Notes: a model not told the origin generated them from the sequence alone. Counted from the stretch's first letter, positions 8,649 through 17,321 are shown. The stretch is DNA of 64,000 bases from Methylobacterium radiotolerans JCM 2831 (GCF_000019725.1 NC_010505.1:2607001-2671000); one strand, 5' to 3'. Translations and numbers: made by a program.

Positions 8649-9899
8649 ATGACGCCCGACAAGCTTTCCCTGCCGAAGGACAAGATCCGAGTCCTGCTGC
8701 TCGAGGGCATCAACGACAGCGCCGTCGCGCTGATGCGGGCGGCCGGCTACACCAACCTGACGCGGCTGCCGAAGGCGCTGGACCGGGAGGCCCTGCACGA
8801 GGCGCTCCAGGGCGTTCACATGGTGGGCATCCGCTCGCGCACGCAGCTCGACGCGGCCGCCTTCGAGGCGGCGGACCGGCTCCTGGCCGTGGGCTGCTTC
8901 TCGGTCGGCACCAACCAAGTCGATCTGGAAGCGGCGCGTCACCGGGGCATCCCGGTCTTCAACGCCCCCTTCTCGAACACCCGGTCGGTGGCGGAGCTGA
9001 CGATCGGCGAGATCGTGATGCTGCTGCGCCGGATCGTTCCGCGCTCGGTGGGGGCCCACGCGGGCCGCTGGGACAAGTCGGCGGCGGGCTCGCTGGAGGT
9101 GCGCGGCAAGACGCTGGGCATCGTCGGCTACGGCAATATCGGCACGCAGCTCTCGACCCTGGCCGAGGCCATGGGCATGCGGGTGCTGTTCTACGATCAC
9201 ACCGACAAGCTGCGCCACGGCAACACCGAGCCGGTCGAGACGCTGCACGACCTGCTGGCCCAGAGCGACGTCGTCTCGCTGCACGTGCCGGAGACCGACG
9301 CCACCGCCAACATGATCGGCGCGGCCGAGATCCGGGCGATGAAGGCCGGCGCCTTCCTGATCAACAACGCCCGGGGCACCGTGGTCGATCTCGAGGCGCT
9401 GGCCGCGGCCCTGCGCGACGGCCATCTCAAGGGCGCGGCCGTCGACGTCTTCCCGGTGGAGCCCGGCTCGAACGCCGAACCCTTCGTGAGCCCGCTCCAG
9501 GGGCTCGAGAACGTGATCCTCACCCCGCATATCGGCGGGTCCACCGAGGAGGCGCAGGAGCGGATCGGCTCCGAGGTGGCGCGTAAGCTCGTGGACTACT
9601 CCGATATCGGCTCGACCGTCGGCGCCGTGAACTTCCCGCAGGTGCAGCTCCCGGCCCGCCCGACCGGGACGCGGTTCATCCACGTCCAGCGCAACCTGCC
9701 CGGCATGCTCGGGCGGCTCAACGACGTGTTCTCCCGCGGCCACGTCAACATCGCCGCGCAGTTCTACCAGACCGACGGCGAGGTCGGTTACGTGGTGCTC
9801 GAGACCGACGCCACCGACGCGGATGCCGAGGCGCTGCTCACCGAGATCCGCGCCATCCCGGGCACGATCCGCGCCCGGCTCCTCTACGAGCGCCGCTGA
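8649..9899 (+). CDS. serA: D-3-phosphoglycerate dehydrogenase
   Basis: First step of serine synthesis: oxidises 3-phosphoglycerate with NAD. 416 residues, like E. coli SerA (type with one C-terminal ACT domain). The Rossmann motif VGYGNIG is at about 159-165. The catalytic triad Arg242 (NNARGTVVD), Glu271 (FPVEPGS) and His294 (LTPHIGGST) is intact, and the ACT domain occupies about 343-416, suggesting serine feedback. The ATG at 8649 gives MTPDKLSLPKDKIRVLLLEG, as in homologues; a long upstream open extension is rejected. Confidence 0.96.
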   Translation: MTPDKLSLPKDKIRVLLLEGINDSAVALMRAAGYTNLTRLPKALDREALHEALQGVHMVGIRSRTQLDAAAFEAADRLLAVGCFSVGTNQVDLEAARHRGIPVFNAPFSNTRSVAELTIGEIVMLLRRIVPRSVGAHAGRWDKSAAGSLEVRGKTLGIVGYGNIGTQLSTLAEAMGMRVLFYDHTDKLRHGNTEPVETLHDLLAQSDVVSLHVPETDATANMIGAAEIRAMKAGAFLINNARGTVVDLEALAAALRDGHLKGAAVDVFPVEPGSNAEPFVSPLQGLENVILTPHIGGSTEEAQERIGSEVARKLVDYSDIGSTVGAVNFPQVQLPARPTGTRFIHVQRNLPGMLGRLNDVFSRGHVNIAAQFYQTDGEVGYVVLETDATDADAEALLTEIRAIPGTIRARLLYERR

Positions 9900-9936
9900 C
9901 CGCGAGGCGCGCGCGGGAATTTCCGCGCCGCGCGTG

Positions 9937-9965
9937 AACGCGGCGGGTCTTGCCGCGTTCGTCTT
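9937..9965 (+). terminator. probable terminator after serA
   Basis: AACGCGGC (9937-9944) and GCCGCGTT (9952-9959) form a perfect 8-bp stem with a 7-base loop 38 bases past the serA stop, followed by CGTCTT. The T-run is weak. Confidence 0.5.
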
Positions 9966-10052
9966 GCGCGGCCAAGCTGGCCGCTGTTCAAGTCATGCAC
10001 GGCACATCGACGGCCTCGACCGATCGAGCGCCCGGCCGGCGGAGGAATTGCG

Positions 10053-10532
10053 GTGACGAAGCGTGTAGCGTGCGCATGGGCCGGCCTCTTGCTCGGCATC
10101 GCCGGGTCGGTCTCGGCCGTCTCCGGCGCGTCGGCGGATTGCCTGCGCCGGGTCTACAACCGGTCGAACCTCGTCCTCGTCGCCCGTCAGGACGGCGGGC
10201 CGCCCGCTACCCTGCTGCCCGGCCAGTCGCTCCCGGTGCGGCTCGCGCGGCCGGGCCAGATCGATATCGCGGCCTATTGCGGTGTGCCGGCCGCGGGCGG
10301 GACCCCGGTCACCCAGCGGACCTTCGATTACGAGGCGGTGCTCGACCGCTGCTTCGTCCGGTTCGGGGGCGACCTGTTCGTGCCGCAGCTCGGGCGCGGC
10401 TTCATCGGCCTCCAGGAGACGGCGCCCTTCACGGTGAACAACCCGCGCCAGGGCGACATCATCCTCGGGCCCGCGGCCGGAGCGTCGTGCCCGCTGCCCG
10501 CCGCGGCTCCCGTGCTGAGCCGCCGGGGTTGA
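10053..10532 (+). CDS. secreted hypothetical protein
   Basis: 159 residues with a clear signal peptide (AWAGLLLGIAGSVSAVSGASA, cleavage about residue 28). The mature protein has several Cys residues (DCLRRVY, AYCGVP, DRCFVRF, ASCPLP) that could form disulfides in the periplasm. I recognise no family. The GTG start at 10053 is supported by GGAGGAA 7 bases upstream. It stands alone between serA and a small minus-strand gene. Confidence 0.7.
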   Translation: MTKRVACAWAGLLLGIAGSVSAVSGASADCLRRVYNRSNLVLVARQDGGPPATLLPGQSLPVRLARPGQIDIAAYCGVPAAGGTPVTQRTFDYEAVLDRCFVRFGGDLFVPQLGRGFIGLQETAPFTVNNPRQGDIILGPAAGASCPLPAAAPVLSRRG

Positions 10533-10535
10533 GTC

Positions 10536-10688
10536 TCAGAGATAGTGCCGGAAGACGACGCCGCCGTCGTCGGAGGCGCCCGGTTGCGGGGGCGAGACCG
10601 GCCCGATGAACGGGCTCGCGAGGCGCAGGGCGACGAGGCCGAGGGCCGCGAGCGCCGGGGCGATCAGGCGGAACGGGCGAGCGAGCAT
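10536..10688 (-). CDS. small membrane protein (50 aa), unknown function
   Basis: Fifty residues starting MLARPFRLIAPALAALG. One hydrophobic helix (about residues 7-25) is followed by a short Pro/Gly-rich tail ending FRHYL. GGAGGCGTCC directly precedes the ATG at 10688, good evidence that this short frame is translated. Its stop is 3 bases from the stop of the convergent secreted protein. Confidence 0.5.
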   Translation of the reverse strand: MLARPFRLIAPALAALGLVALRLASPFIGPVSPPQPGASDDGGVVFRHYL

Positions 10689-11002
10689 GGACGCCTCCGT
10701 CGCGCCGCCGATCCCGCCTGCGTCGTGCAGAGAGACAGGGTGCGCATGTGAAGCATCGCACCTTACGGCCGAGCTGAACGTGCCGAAGCGCACACGGGTA
10801 ACGTTAAGGTCCCTCCCGGCCGGCCGGTTCGCGGGCCCGGCCGGGGACGACGTGACGGTCGGGCGCTTGCGTCCACCGCCTCGCTGGCAAGTCCGCCGAT
10901 GCCCTCCTATGCTGCCCTTGTCGGGGGCTGCCTGGGGTCGCGCTGCACGGGCCGCGATGGCGCTTCCCGGGTAGGACCGACTGCGTGAACGAGGACGCGC
11001 GT

Positions 11003-11218
11003 ATGCTGACCCAGACAGGCAACTCGATTCTCCGAGGCGATCTCGGCGTCGAGGAGACCACCGAGTCCGACAACATCGTCCGCTGGGACGGCGAGCGGCT
11101 CTACGTGGAGCAGGACGTCTACCACAACGGGCAACTGGTTCACCGCAAGTACCGTCGAACCGTCACCGAGCCTGTCGCCCGCGCGCTCTGGGCGATCATC
11201 AACCGCGCCAAGCAGTAA
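11003..11218 (+). CDS. small hypothetical protein
   Basis: About 71 residues from the ATG at 11003 (GAGGA 8 bases upstream); a GTG at 10985 would add six residues. It is hydrophilic and soluble-looking, with DNIVRWDGERLYVEQDVYHNG suggesting a small beta-hairpin fold and a basic C-terminus (IINRAKQ). It has normal codon use. I recognise no family. It lies in a run of small orphan genes. Confidence 0.55.
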   Translation: MLTQTGNSILRGDLGVEETTESDNIVRWDGERLYVEQDVYHNGQLVHRKYRRTVTEPVARALWAIINRAKQ

Positions 11219-11507
11219 GGCGCCGGGCGGGCGCGTCGCGCACGCGCCTGCCCGATCCGACGTTCCGCCCTACCGGGCCGCGCCGGCGAGGAGCGTCGTG
11301 GACCTGTCCGGCCGGGTGACGCGACTCGGAGACGTGAGCTGCGCGGCGGCGGGCGCCGCCTGTATCGGGCGCGTGGTAGCGCGTTCAGTCCCGGAAACCG
11401 GACCTCGCGTCCCGAATGCCGTCCGTCCTCGACGAAGCCGGCGCGGCGCGGTCTTGCTGAGCTTGACCGGGATCGGTGAGCCCGCGTCGCGCCCGAGTTC
11501 TGCGTCC

Positions 11508-12059
11508 ATGCGCGTTCAGACTGCCCTCCGGTCCCTGCTGGCAAAACTACTCCTCAATCGGTGGTCGATCGTCGTGTTCAACGCGCTGATCGCGCTGCCG
11601 CTGACGCTGGCGCTCGTCGAGGTCGCGTCGCTGCTCTGGGGCACGGGCTTCCGGACCCACGCGACGATCCACGAGGCCGGCCACCTGATCGAGGGGATGG
11701 GGGTCATCCTGATCGGCTGGGGCGTGGTGCTGGAGGAGCGCCACGGCGTGAGCCACCTCCTCGGCGGCCTGCCGAGCGAGGATCCGGAGCACGAGGCGGC
11801 GATCGACGCCCTCTGCCACCACGGCGGACTCGCCCTGCTGGTCCTGGGGCTGGTCGCCGAGATCCTCGTGCAATGCGTGGAGGTGCCGGACCACATCATC
11901 AACACCGACCGGATCGAGCGGGTGGTCCTGACCGGCGGTGCCGTCTTCCTCGCCTTCGGCCTCGCGACGCTGGTGCGGCTCTCGGCCGGTCTCGCGACGT
12001 TCCGCGGGCCCGCGCCCGCGAGCGCCGGCGCGTCCCTGCCCGAGGCGCACCCGCGCTGA
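11508..12059 (+). CDS. integral membrane hypothetical protein
   Basis: 183 residues with about four membrane helices (about 20-45, 55-80, 105-125 and 145-165). His-containing loops (THATIHEAGHLIEGMG, DALCHHGGLALLVLG) lie at helix starts, which might bind a metal, but this is only inference. I recognise no named family. The ATG at 11508 gives an amphipathic start (MRVQTALRSLLAKLLLNR) before the first helix; the frame upstream is open but Arg-rich and unlikely. It stands alone on the plus strand. Confidence 0.7.
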   Translation: MRVQTALRSLLAKLLLNRWSIVVFNALIALPLTLALVEVASLLWGTGFRTHATIHEAGHLIEGMGVILIGWGVVLEERHGVSHLLGGLPSEDPEHEAAIDALCHHGGLALLVLGLVAEILVQCVEVPDHIINTDRIERVVLTGGAVFLAFGLATLVRLSAGLATFRGPAPASAGASLPEAHPR

Positions 12060-12107
12060 GGCCCGGTCCGCGCCGCGCGTTCCCGGCAGAGGCCGACCCG
12101 TGCGCGC

Positions 12108-12440
12108 CTAGGCGGCGACGGCCGCGGTCGGCGCGACGAGGGTGAGGTGGGCCGGCCGAAGCACCTCGAGACGGTCATGGGCGTTGTCGAACGCGGCCCG
12201 GATCGTCGTGCCCGCGTCCTCGACGGCGACCAGCACCGCCAGCTTCTGGGCGGTGGCCCGATCGGCGAGGCCGCGCGCGGCCGAGACGAGCGACTGCTCC
12301 AGATTCAGGAATTCCGTCTCCGCATCCTTGCCCGCCTCCCGCGCGACGGACGCGAGGCGGTCCAGCACGGCTTCCAGGGCGTGGCGCAGGACAAGTGTCC
12401 GCACGCGCTCCTGCAAGAGCGCCCTCTCGTCGATCTTCAT
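12108..12440 (-). CDS. hypothetical protein, alpha-helical
   Basis: 110 residues, almost entirely predicted helix with heptad-like hydrophobics (ALLQERVRTLVLRHALEAVL...), and an Ala-rich end. There is no signal peptide or membrane segment. I recognise no family. The Shine-Dalgarno sequence is weak. It is convergent with the membrane protein before it. Confidence 0.55.
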   Translation of the reverse strand: MKIDERALLQERVRTLVLRHALEAVLDRLASVAREAGKDAETEFLNLEQSLVSAARGLADRATAQKLAVLVAVEDAGTTIRAAFDNAHDRLEVLRPAHLTLVAPTAAVAA

Positions 12441-12788
12441 CGGAATCGGTCCGGGTTCGGGAACACGGCCAAGCTCTCATACTTCGCGGCCGTGTGCAGC
12501 CACCTTTTTGCAACAGCGCAATACTGTCTCGCGACCGGGGCGCTCTGCCCGTTCACCGTCTCGCCGCCGCGATCCGGCTCAGTTGTTCTACAATCACGTG
12601 CCGAGTATTTGGGCGTTTCGAGAATCGAATGCGCTATCTCGACAGATTCAGGGCACAGAAAACCCCCGCGTGGAGGCCAGCATCGCCGCCCGAATACCTC
12701 CGATTCGCCGGGGACGATGCTGGCGGCCGCACGGCCTCGCGGTCACCGCCCGGCACGAGTCGGCGCCAGCCGGGAGGCGCTCCGCGGG
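12441..12788. other. non-coding stretch
   Basis: 348 bases upstream of the minus-strand hypothetical gene and downstream of the flavin reductase gene. It includes a lower-GC patch near 12480-12660, probably a promoter for the downstream minus-strand gene, and an inverted repeat at 12676-12724. No gene was recognised. Confidence 0.4.
12676..12724. repeat. 10-bp inverted repeat
   Basis: GCCAGCATCG at 12676-12685 and CGATGCTGGC at 12715-12724 are perfect reverse complements with a 29-base spacer. They lie downstream of the flavin reductase stop. Could be an mRNA 3' structure or a protein-binding site. Confidence 0.5.
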
Positions 12789-13367
12789 TCAGTACGGCGT
12801 GCCGCGCCGGCGCCGGTCCCGCAGGGCCTCGGCGTGCCATTCCAGCTCGTCGAGGAAGCGGCCGGCCGCCGCCGCGAGCCAGGGCTCGGCGGGGACGCCC
12901 TGCGCGTCGACGACCTTCTGGAGCCGGGGAATCGGCAGGAGCGAGGGGATACTCGACATGCCCATCTCGGCGAGCATGGCCCGCAGCGGCATCGCGGCCC
13001 GGACGCCGCCGAACTGGCCGGCCGAGTAGCAGCAGATGGCCGAGGGCCGCCAGAAATACTCCTCGAGGAAGTGATCGAGGGTGTTGGACAGCGCCGGCGG
13101 CACACCGTGGTTGTACTCGGCCGTGACGACCAGGAAGGCGTCGGCGCGGCGGAAGAGGTCGGCGCAGCGCTGCAGGGGTTCCGGGGCCGTCCCGGCCGGG
13201 TATTCCTTGAACATCCGGTCGAGGAGCGGGAGCGCCAGTTCGGCCGGATCGACCAGCGGGGCGGCGTGGCCGCGCGCCGCGAGTTGCGCGATCAGGAAGC
13301 GCGCGGCGCGGATGCCGATGCGGTCGGCCCGGACGCTGCCGAGGATCACGGGGATGGTCAGGGCCAT
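12789..13367 (-). CDS. NADPH-dependent FMN reductase family protein
   Basis: 192 residues of flavodoxin-like fold. The FMN phosphate loop is ILGSVRADRIG near the N-terminus, and the flavin-contacting segment VVTAEYNHGVPPALSNTLD and the later YSAGQFGGVRAAMPLR are typical of the NADPH-dependent FMN reductase/azoreductase-like family. It probably reduces flavins or quinone-like compounds with NAD(P)H; the exact substrate cannot be told. It is a monocistronic gene. Confidence 0.88.
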   Translation of the reverse strand: MALTIPVILGSVRADRIGIRAARFLIAQLAARGHAAPLVDPAELALPLLDRMFKEYPAGTAPEPLQRCADLFRRADAFLVVTAEYNHGVPPALSNTLDHFLEEYFWRPSAICCYSAGQFGGVRAAMPLRAMLAEMGMSSIPSLLPIPRLQKVVDAQGVPAEPWLAAAAGRFLDELEWHAEALRDRRRRGTPY

Positions 13368-13439
13368 GGCGCTCTCCGGTTGTCCCGATCATGCCAGAGC
13401 CGGCCGCGCCGCTCCAGACGCGGGTCGAACCCGGGGGCG

Positions 13440-14126
13440 TCAGGCCTTGGTGCTGCTGGTGAGCGCGGCCGCGATGCCGAGCGGTCCGCCGGCCGCGTAG
13501 GCGGTGACCGCCTTCGTCAGCTGCTGCAGGAAGGATTGCAGGTCGCTGCCGCTGTCCGTCGCCGTGGCCGTCGCGGGATCGGCGGACGCGGTCGTGGACG
13601 TGCTCGCGGAGGTGCTCGCGGAGGTGCTCGCGGAGGTGCTCGCGGAGGTGCTCGCGAAGGTGCTTGCGGACGAGGCCGCGGACGCGTCCGCGGCGCCGCC
13701 GCTCTGGGCGGCCGCCCCGCCCTGCTCGGCATCCGACACCGAGCGATGGCCGTGGTGGCCGCGATGGTGCTGGACGGGGCGCGCGCCGGCCGCGGCCTGG
13801 CCGGCCTCGGTGCCGGTGGTCGACGCGTCGTCGGCGTTGGCCGCGGCTTCCGCGGGCGCGGTGACGCCGTTCTGCAGCCCCATCTGGCTGAAGTCGGATT
13901 GCAGCTGGAGGAGCGACGCCATCAGGTCGTTCGACAGGGTCGGCGTCGATGCCGTCCCGGTCGACGGGGCGGCGCTGTCCGCGGTCGCCGCCTGCGCGCC
14001 GGTCCCCTGGCCCGCCGTCGCGGCGGTCCCGGCGTCGAGGCGGGCCGCGTTCGCCGCGCGCGCCTGCCTCAGGGCGCCGACGAGATCCCGCTGGAGTGAA
14101 CTGCCCGAAACCGTATTCACCGACAT
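13440..14126 (-). CDS. low-complexity hypothetical protein with ASTS repeats
   Basis: 228 residues. A short helical N-terminus (SSLQRDLVGALRQARAANAARL) is followed by an Ala/Thr/Gly-rich linker, a His-rich patch (HHRGHHGHRS at about 122-131) and a run of STSA repeats at about 155-175. It ends with a helical segment (DLQSFLQQLTKAVTAYAAGG). The N- and C-terminal helices look conserved-domain-like, but I recognise no family. No signal peptide. Confidence 0.6.
   Translation of the reverse strand: MSVNTVSGSSLQRDLVGALRQARAANAARLDAGTAATAGQGTGAQAATADSAAPSTGTASTPTLSNDLMASLLQLQSDFSQMGLQNGVTAPAEAAANADDASTTGTEAGQAAAGARPVQHHRGHHGHRSVSDAEQGGAAAQSGGAADASAASSASTFASTSASTSASTSASTSASTSTTASADPATATATDSGSDLQSFLQQLTKAVTAYAAGGPLGIAAALTSSTKA
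13600..13671. repeat. 12-bp tandem repeat inside a coding region
   Basis: The unit GTGCTCGCGGAG is repeated about six times in a row, with the last copies diverged. On the minus strand it encodes Ser-Thr-Ser-Ala units. The length is a multiple of three, so copy-number change would keep the reading frame. Confidence 0.85.
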
Positions 14127-14252
14127 GGTACGTCTCCGCGACCGCCCTCACTGCGGGCAGGCACGGGCCGTTCCAGGATTTCCCCAATGTTTTCAGCGGC
14201 GCGTCCGGGCCACTGGCCGGCAGGATCGGCCGGGCGGCAGAATCTGCCGCTC

Positions 14253-14471
14253 CTAGCCGGCCGACACGGACCGCATCAGCACGAGCCCGGTCGCGTGCCC
14301 GTTGCCGAAGGCCGCGAGGAGCGCGACCACGGCCAGCAACGCGCTCAGGAGGAACAGGGCTCCCAGCCCCTCCGCCACGGCCTCGGTGCGGGTCCCGGCC
14401 TTCTGGATGACGATCCAGCCGAGGGTGAACAGGGATGCCATCGCGAGCGGAAAGCCGAGACCGGACGGCAT
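14253..14471 (-). CDS. small membrane protein (72 aa)
   Basis: Seventy-two residues with two hydrophobic helices (about 5-22 and 35-55) and a short loop TRTEAVAEG. The ATG at 14471 shares its A with the TGA stop of the preceding gene, suggesting translational coupling. I recognise no family. Together with the next gene it probably forms a two-gene unit. Confidence 0.55.
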   Translation of the reverse strand: MPSGLGFPLAMASLFTLGWIVIQKAGTRTEAVAEGLGALFLLSALLAVVALLAAFGNGHATGLVLMRSVSAG

Positions 14472-14734
14472 CACAGATCGCGTCCCGACAGGGGCCGGGC
14501 GCCCACCGCGTCGCAGGCGAGAGGGGTCCGCATCGACGGGGCGGGCACGGGGCCGCCCTCGTAGCGCGTCCGCACCGTAAAGGCCGTGTGCCAGACCGGC
14601 CCGGTCCGCATGAGCCTCCGAGCCGCGGACCCCCGCCCCGGCCGCCGCGACAGCGCGGCGATCAGGGCGGCGATCAGGGCGGGGACGACGTAGTCGGTGA
14701 CGGCGTGCACGTGGATCGGGATCATGTCCGGCAC
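14471..14734 (-). CDS. small hypothetical protein, possible membrane association
   Basis: 87 residues starting MPDMIPIHVHAVTDYVVPAL. One hydrophobic helix (about 14-29) is followed by a basic, Pro-rich tail. Its stop overlaps the start of the following membrane-protein gene by one base. I recognise no family. Confidence 0.5.
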   Translation of the reverse strand: MPDMIPIHVHAVTDYVVPALIAALIAALSRRPGRGSAARRLMRTGPVWHTAFTVRTRYEGGPVPAPSMRTPLACDAVGARPLSGRDL

Positions 14735-14749
14735 GGCCTCGGCAGCGGG

Positions 14750-15064
14750 TCAGGCGGATCTCGGCCCGGTGCTCGCGTCGCCGAGATGGCGCAGGTTCTC
14801 GGGCGGCGTCTCGGCCTCCGTCGCCTCCACGGAGTCGACGCTGCCGCCGCTCACCGCGTCGACGCGGTGCTGACCCGACGCGGTGCGGACGACCTCGGCC
14901 TGCCAGCCCGGATCGGACTGGCGCTCGTGCATGAGTTCCGCCGGGCGCGCCAGATCCCGGGCCTCGTCCTGACCCAGATCCTGGCCGTTCCGGTCGGCCG
15001 TCGCGCTGAAGCTGCGCAGGCTCGCGCGGTCGGACGGGTTCGCATCGGTCGGGTTGCGGGCCAT
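14750..15064 (-). CDS. small hydrophilic hypothetical protein
   Basis: 104 residues, strongly hydrophilic and probably disordered (MARNPTDANPSDRASL..., later EATEAETPPENLRHLGD). There is no signal peptide. An AGGAGAA-like ribosome site precedes the ATG. It lies 30 bases downstream of the SDR gene on the same strand, so it may be cotranscribed and share a stress role. That is inference. Confidence 0.6.
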   Translation of the reverse strand: MARNPTDANPSDRASLRSFSATADRNGQDLGQDEARDLARPAELMHERQSDPGWQAEVVRTASGQHRVDAVSGGSVDSVEATEAETPPENLRHLGDASTGPRSA

Positions 15065-15094
15065 GGCGGTTCTCCTGAGCTGTGACGGGATGGG

Positions 15095-15955
15095 TCAGAG
15101 GATCGGCTTGCCGCCGGTCACCGCCACGGTGGCGCCGGAGACGTAGCTCGACTCCGGTCCGGCCAGCATGACGTAGACGGGGGCGAGCTCGCAGGGCTGG
15201 CCGGGGCGCTTCATCGGCACCTGCGACCCGAAGGAGCGGACCTTCTCCTCCGGCATGGTGGAGGGGATGAGCGGCGTCCAGACCGGCCCCGGGGCCACGC
15301 AGTTCACCCGGATGTCGCGCTCCGCCAGCATCTGGGCGAGGCCGCCGGTGAAGTTCTGGATCGCGCCCTTGGTGGTGGCGTAGGCGAGCAGTTGCGGGCT
15401 GGGCGCGTCGGCGTTCACCGAGGTGGTGTTGATGATCGAGCTGCCGCTCCTCATGTGCGGGAGAGCGGCCTTCACCAGGTAGAACATGGCGTGGATGTTG
15501 GTCGCGAAGGTGACCTCCCACTCCTCGTCGGAGATCTCCTCCGGGTTCGCGAAGGTCTTCTGGTGCGCGGCGTTGTTGACGAGCACGTCGACCTGCCCGA
15601 ACGCGGCCACCGCCTTGTCGACGATGGCGCGGCAATGCTTCGGGTCCTTGATGTCCCCCGGCACCGCCACGGCCGTGCGGCCCGCCGATTCCACGAGGCG
15701 GCAGGTCTCCCGGGCGTCGTCGTGCTCGTCGTAGTAGCTGACCAGCACGTCCGCCCCCTCGCGGGCGAAGGCGAGCGCCACCGCCCGGCCGATGCCGCTG
15801 TCCGCGCCGGTGATGATCGCCTTGCGGCCGGACAGCCGCCCCGAGCCGCGATAGTGCGACTCGCCGTAATCCGGTCGCGGATCCATGTCGGCGTCGCGGG
15901 CCGGCGGGGTGAGCTGGCGCTGCCGGTCGAAGGGCGGCTTCGGGAAGTCGGTCAT
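15095..15955 (-). CDS. SDR-family oxidoreductase (general-stress type)
   Basis: 286 residues, a classical-to-extended SDR with an N-terminal extension (PKPPFDRQRQLTPP...). The NAD(P) motif TGADSGIGRAVA is at about 54-65, followed by NNAA, catalytic Ser in NTTSVNA, and YATTK as the YxxxK pair. The extension and the PLIPSTMPEEKV segment resemble the B. subtilis GSP39/YhxC-type group. The substrate is unknown. AAGGAGCG precedes the ATG at 15955; longer in-frame starts are rejected. Confidence 0.9.
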   Translation of the reverse strand: MTDFPKPPFDRQRQLTPPARDADMDPRPDYGESHYRGSGRLSGRKAIITGADSGIGRAVALAFAREGADVLVSYYDEHDDARETCRLVESAGRTAVAVPGDIKDPKHCRAIVDKAVAAFGQVDVLVNNAAHQKTFANPEEISDEEWEVTFATNIHAMFYLVKAALPHMRSGSSIINTTSVNADAPSPQLLAYATTKGAIQNFTGGLAQMLAERDIRVNCVAPGPVWTPLIPSTMPEEKVRSFGSQVPMKRPGQPCELAPVYVMLAGPESSYVSGATVAVTGGKPIL

Positions 15956-16395
15956 GTGGCGCTCCTTGGGCGGCGGCTGAGGTGGTCGCGCTGCGGGGAT
16001 CCCCAGGCGGGGCGTCGAACGGGAGCTGCGCCTCGGCGCCCGGATCGACCGCGGACATGTCTGCGCCCGGCCGCCGGATGCCGCGGAGGTCGAGCGTGGC
16101 CGGGACCGGGGTCTCGGCAGGAATCGTCCCCCGTGTCGACAACCCGACCCGGCCGGCATTGTTTCGCGGGATTCGCGAGCCGCCGCGCAGTGTCGAGGTC
16201 GTTGCGCGCACGGGCACAGTAATGGCGCCGATCATGGCGCTCGCTCGCCTCCGTGATCGGGGCGGATGAATGTATAGTTTCGCTCGAACGGTGCCGCGTT
16301 CGCGGATCAGCTACCAAGCGTGACCGGGAAAGCCTGGTCCGGAACGATGCGGACCTTGTCGGGTTGGCTCCGTATTCGGCCAACACGGGGTTACC

Positions 16396-16578
16396 ATGAC
16401 GACCAAGCCACCGCCTGTTCCGCCGGCCAACCGGTCCGACAAGGGGCCCGGCAGCGCCACCGAAGCGCCGCTCACGCAGGGCCGTGCCGGATCCCAGACC
16501 AAGGATCCGGACAAGGTCGGCCAAGCCGGAAATTCCAAGGTGAACACCACCAACCAGGGCTACCAGCAGGACCGCTGA
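16396..16578 (+). CDS. small disordered hypothetical protein (60 aa)
   Basis: Sixty residues, Pro/Gly/Ser/Lys-rich, no hydrophobic core (MTTKPPPVPPANRSDKGPGS..., ending TTNQGYQQDR). The composition resembles small hydrophilin-like stress proteins. A role in stress tolerance is only inference. It lies 71 bases before another hydrophilic small protein on the same strand. Confidence 0.5.
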   Translation: MTTKPPPVPPANRSDKGPGSATEAPLTQGRAGSQTKDPDKVGQAGNSKVNTTNQGYQQDR

Positions 16579-16649
16579 CTGTCCGAGCCGCGCGGGCGCC
16601 GCGAGCCGCCGTGCCCGACGAGAGTGTTGATCTGCACCGGAGGATGATC

Positions 16650-16967
16650 ATGGCGAATGCCAGTCGGCACAAGGTCGGCCCAGGCGCCCAGGGCAAGGGA
16701 AGCGGAACCGGGGCCATGTCGGAGCTGCCGGAAGGCGTGCTGCCGGAGAACATGGTGCTCAGCAACCGCGACAAGTCCCGGCACAGCGACGAGCGAGGCC
16801 TGGACAGCAAGAACGTCCAGACCGAGCAGTACCAGGATCACGCCGGCAATCGGCAGGTGGTCGCCGAGCTGGACGCCGACGCCGACGGCAACACGAGCGG
16901 CCTGGCGAACCCGAAGACGGACGAGTCCGGGGCGCAGAGCAGCCTGAAGCGTCAGCAGCACTCGTAG
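16650..16967 (+). CDS. hydrophilic hypothetical protein, hydrophilin-like
   Basis: 105 residues with very high Gly, Asn, Asp, Gln and Ser content (MANASRHKVGPGAQGKGSG...) and no hydrophobic stretch. GGAGG at 16639-16643 fits the ATG at 16650 (6-base spacing) much better than the ATG at 16644. I recognise no named family. Physicochemically it resembles hydrophilins. Same strand as the preceding 60-residue protein. Confidence 0.6.
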   Translation: MANASRHKVGPGAQGKGSGTGAMSELPEGVLPENMVLSNRDKSRHSDERGLDSKNVQTEQYQDHAGNRQVVAELDADADGNTSGLANPKTDESGAQSSLKRQQHS

Positions 16968-17126
16968 GCGCCCAGTCCACGATCGGGGAGGCGCGGCGCG
17001 AGATCCGCGTCTCCCGAGGCCGCACCGCGCGGAACCCCCGCGCGCCCATACCGGCGCGCCGCGTCCGACGTTCGCGCGGGCAGCATTCGACCTGCGGCGC
17101 CGGCCACCCCATCCCGGAAAGGCGCG

Positions 17127-17321
17127 ATGTCGCGAGTGAGAGGTCTGGCCACAGCGCTGCTCGGTTTGGCCGCCGGTCGCGCTCAGGCGCAGGCCGTGAA
17201 TCCGACGCCGGGAACCGAGGCGGCGCAATCCAACGGGCTGCTCGGGATGCCGGCCCTGCTGCTGATCGGCGTCATCATCGCCTTCGCGGTTCTGTACGCG
17301 CTGCGCGCCCGCCGGCGCTGA
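17127..17321 (+). CDS. small single-pass membrane protein (64 aa)
   Basis: 64 residues. A signal-peptide-like start (GLATALLGLAAGRAQAQA) and a second hydrophobic helix at about 39-58 (PALLLIGVIIAFAVLYAL) are followed by a basic end (RARRR), typical of a periplasm-out, cytoplasm-in single-pass protein. GGAAAGG precedes the ATG. Function unknown. Confidence 0.55.
   Translation: MSRVRGLATALLGLAAGRAQAQAVNPTPGTEAAQSNGLLGMPALLLIGVIIAFAVLYALRARRR

Noticed and set aside
13600..13671. CRISPR-like array
   Set aside because: The units are contiguous 12-bp tandem copies without spacers and lie inside a coding frame.
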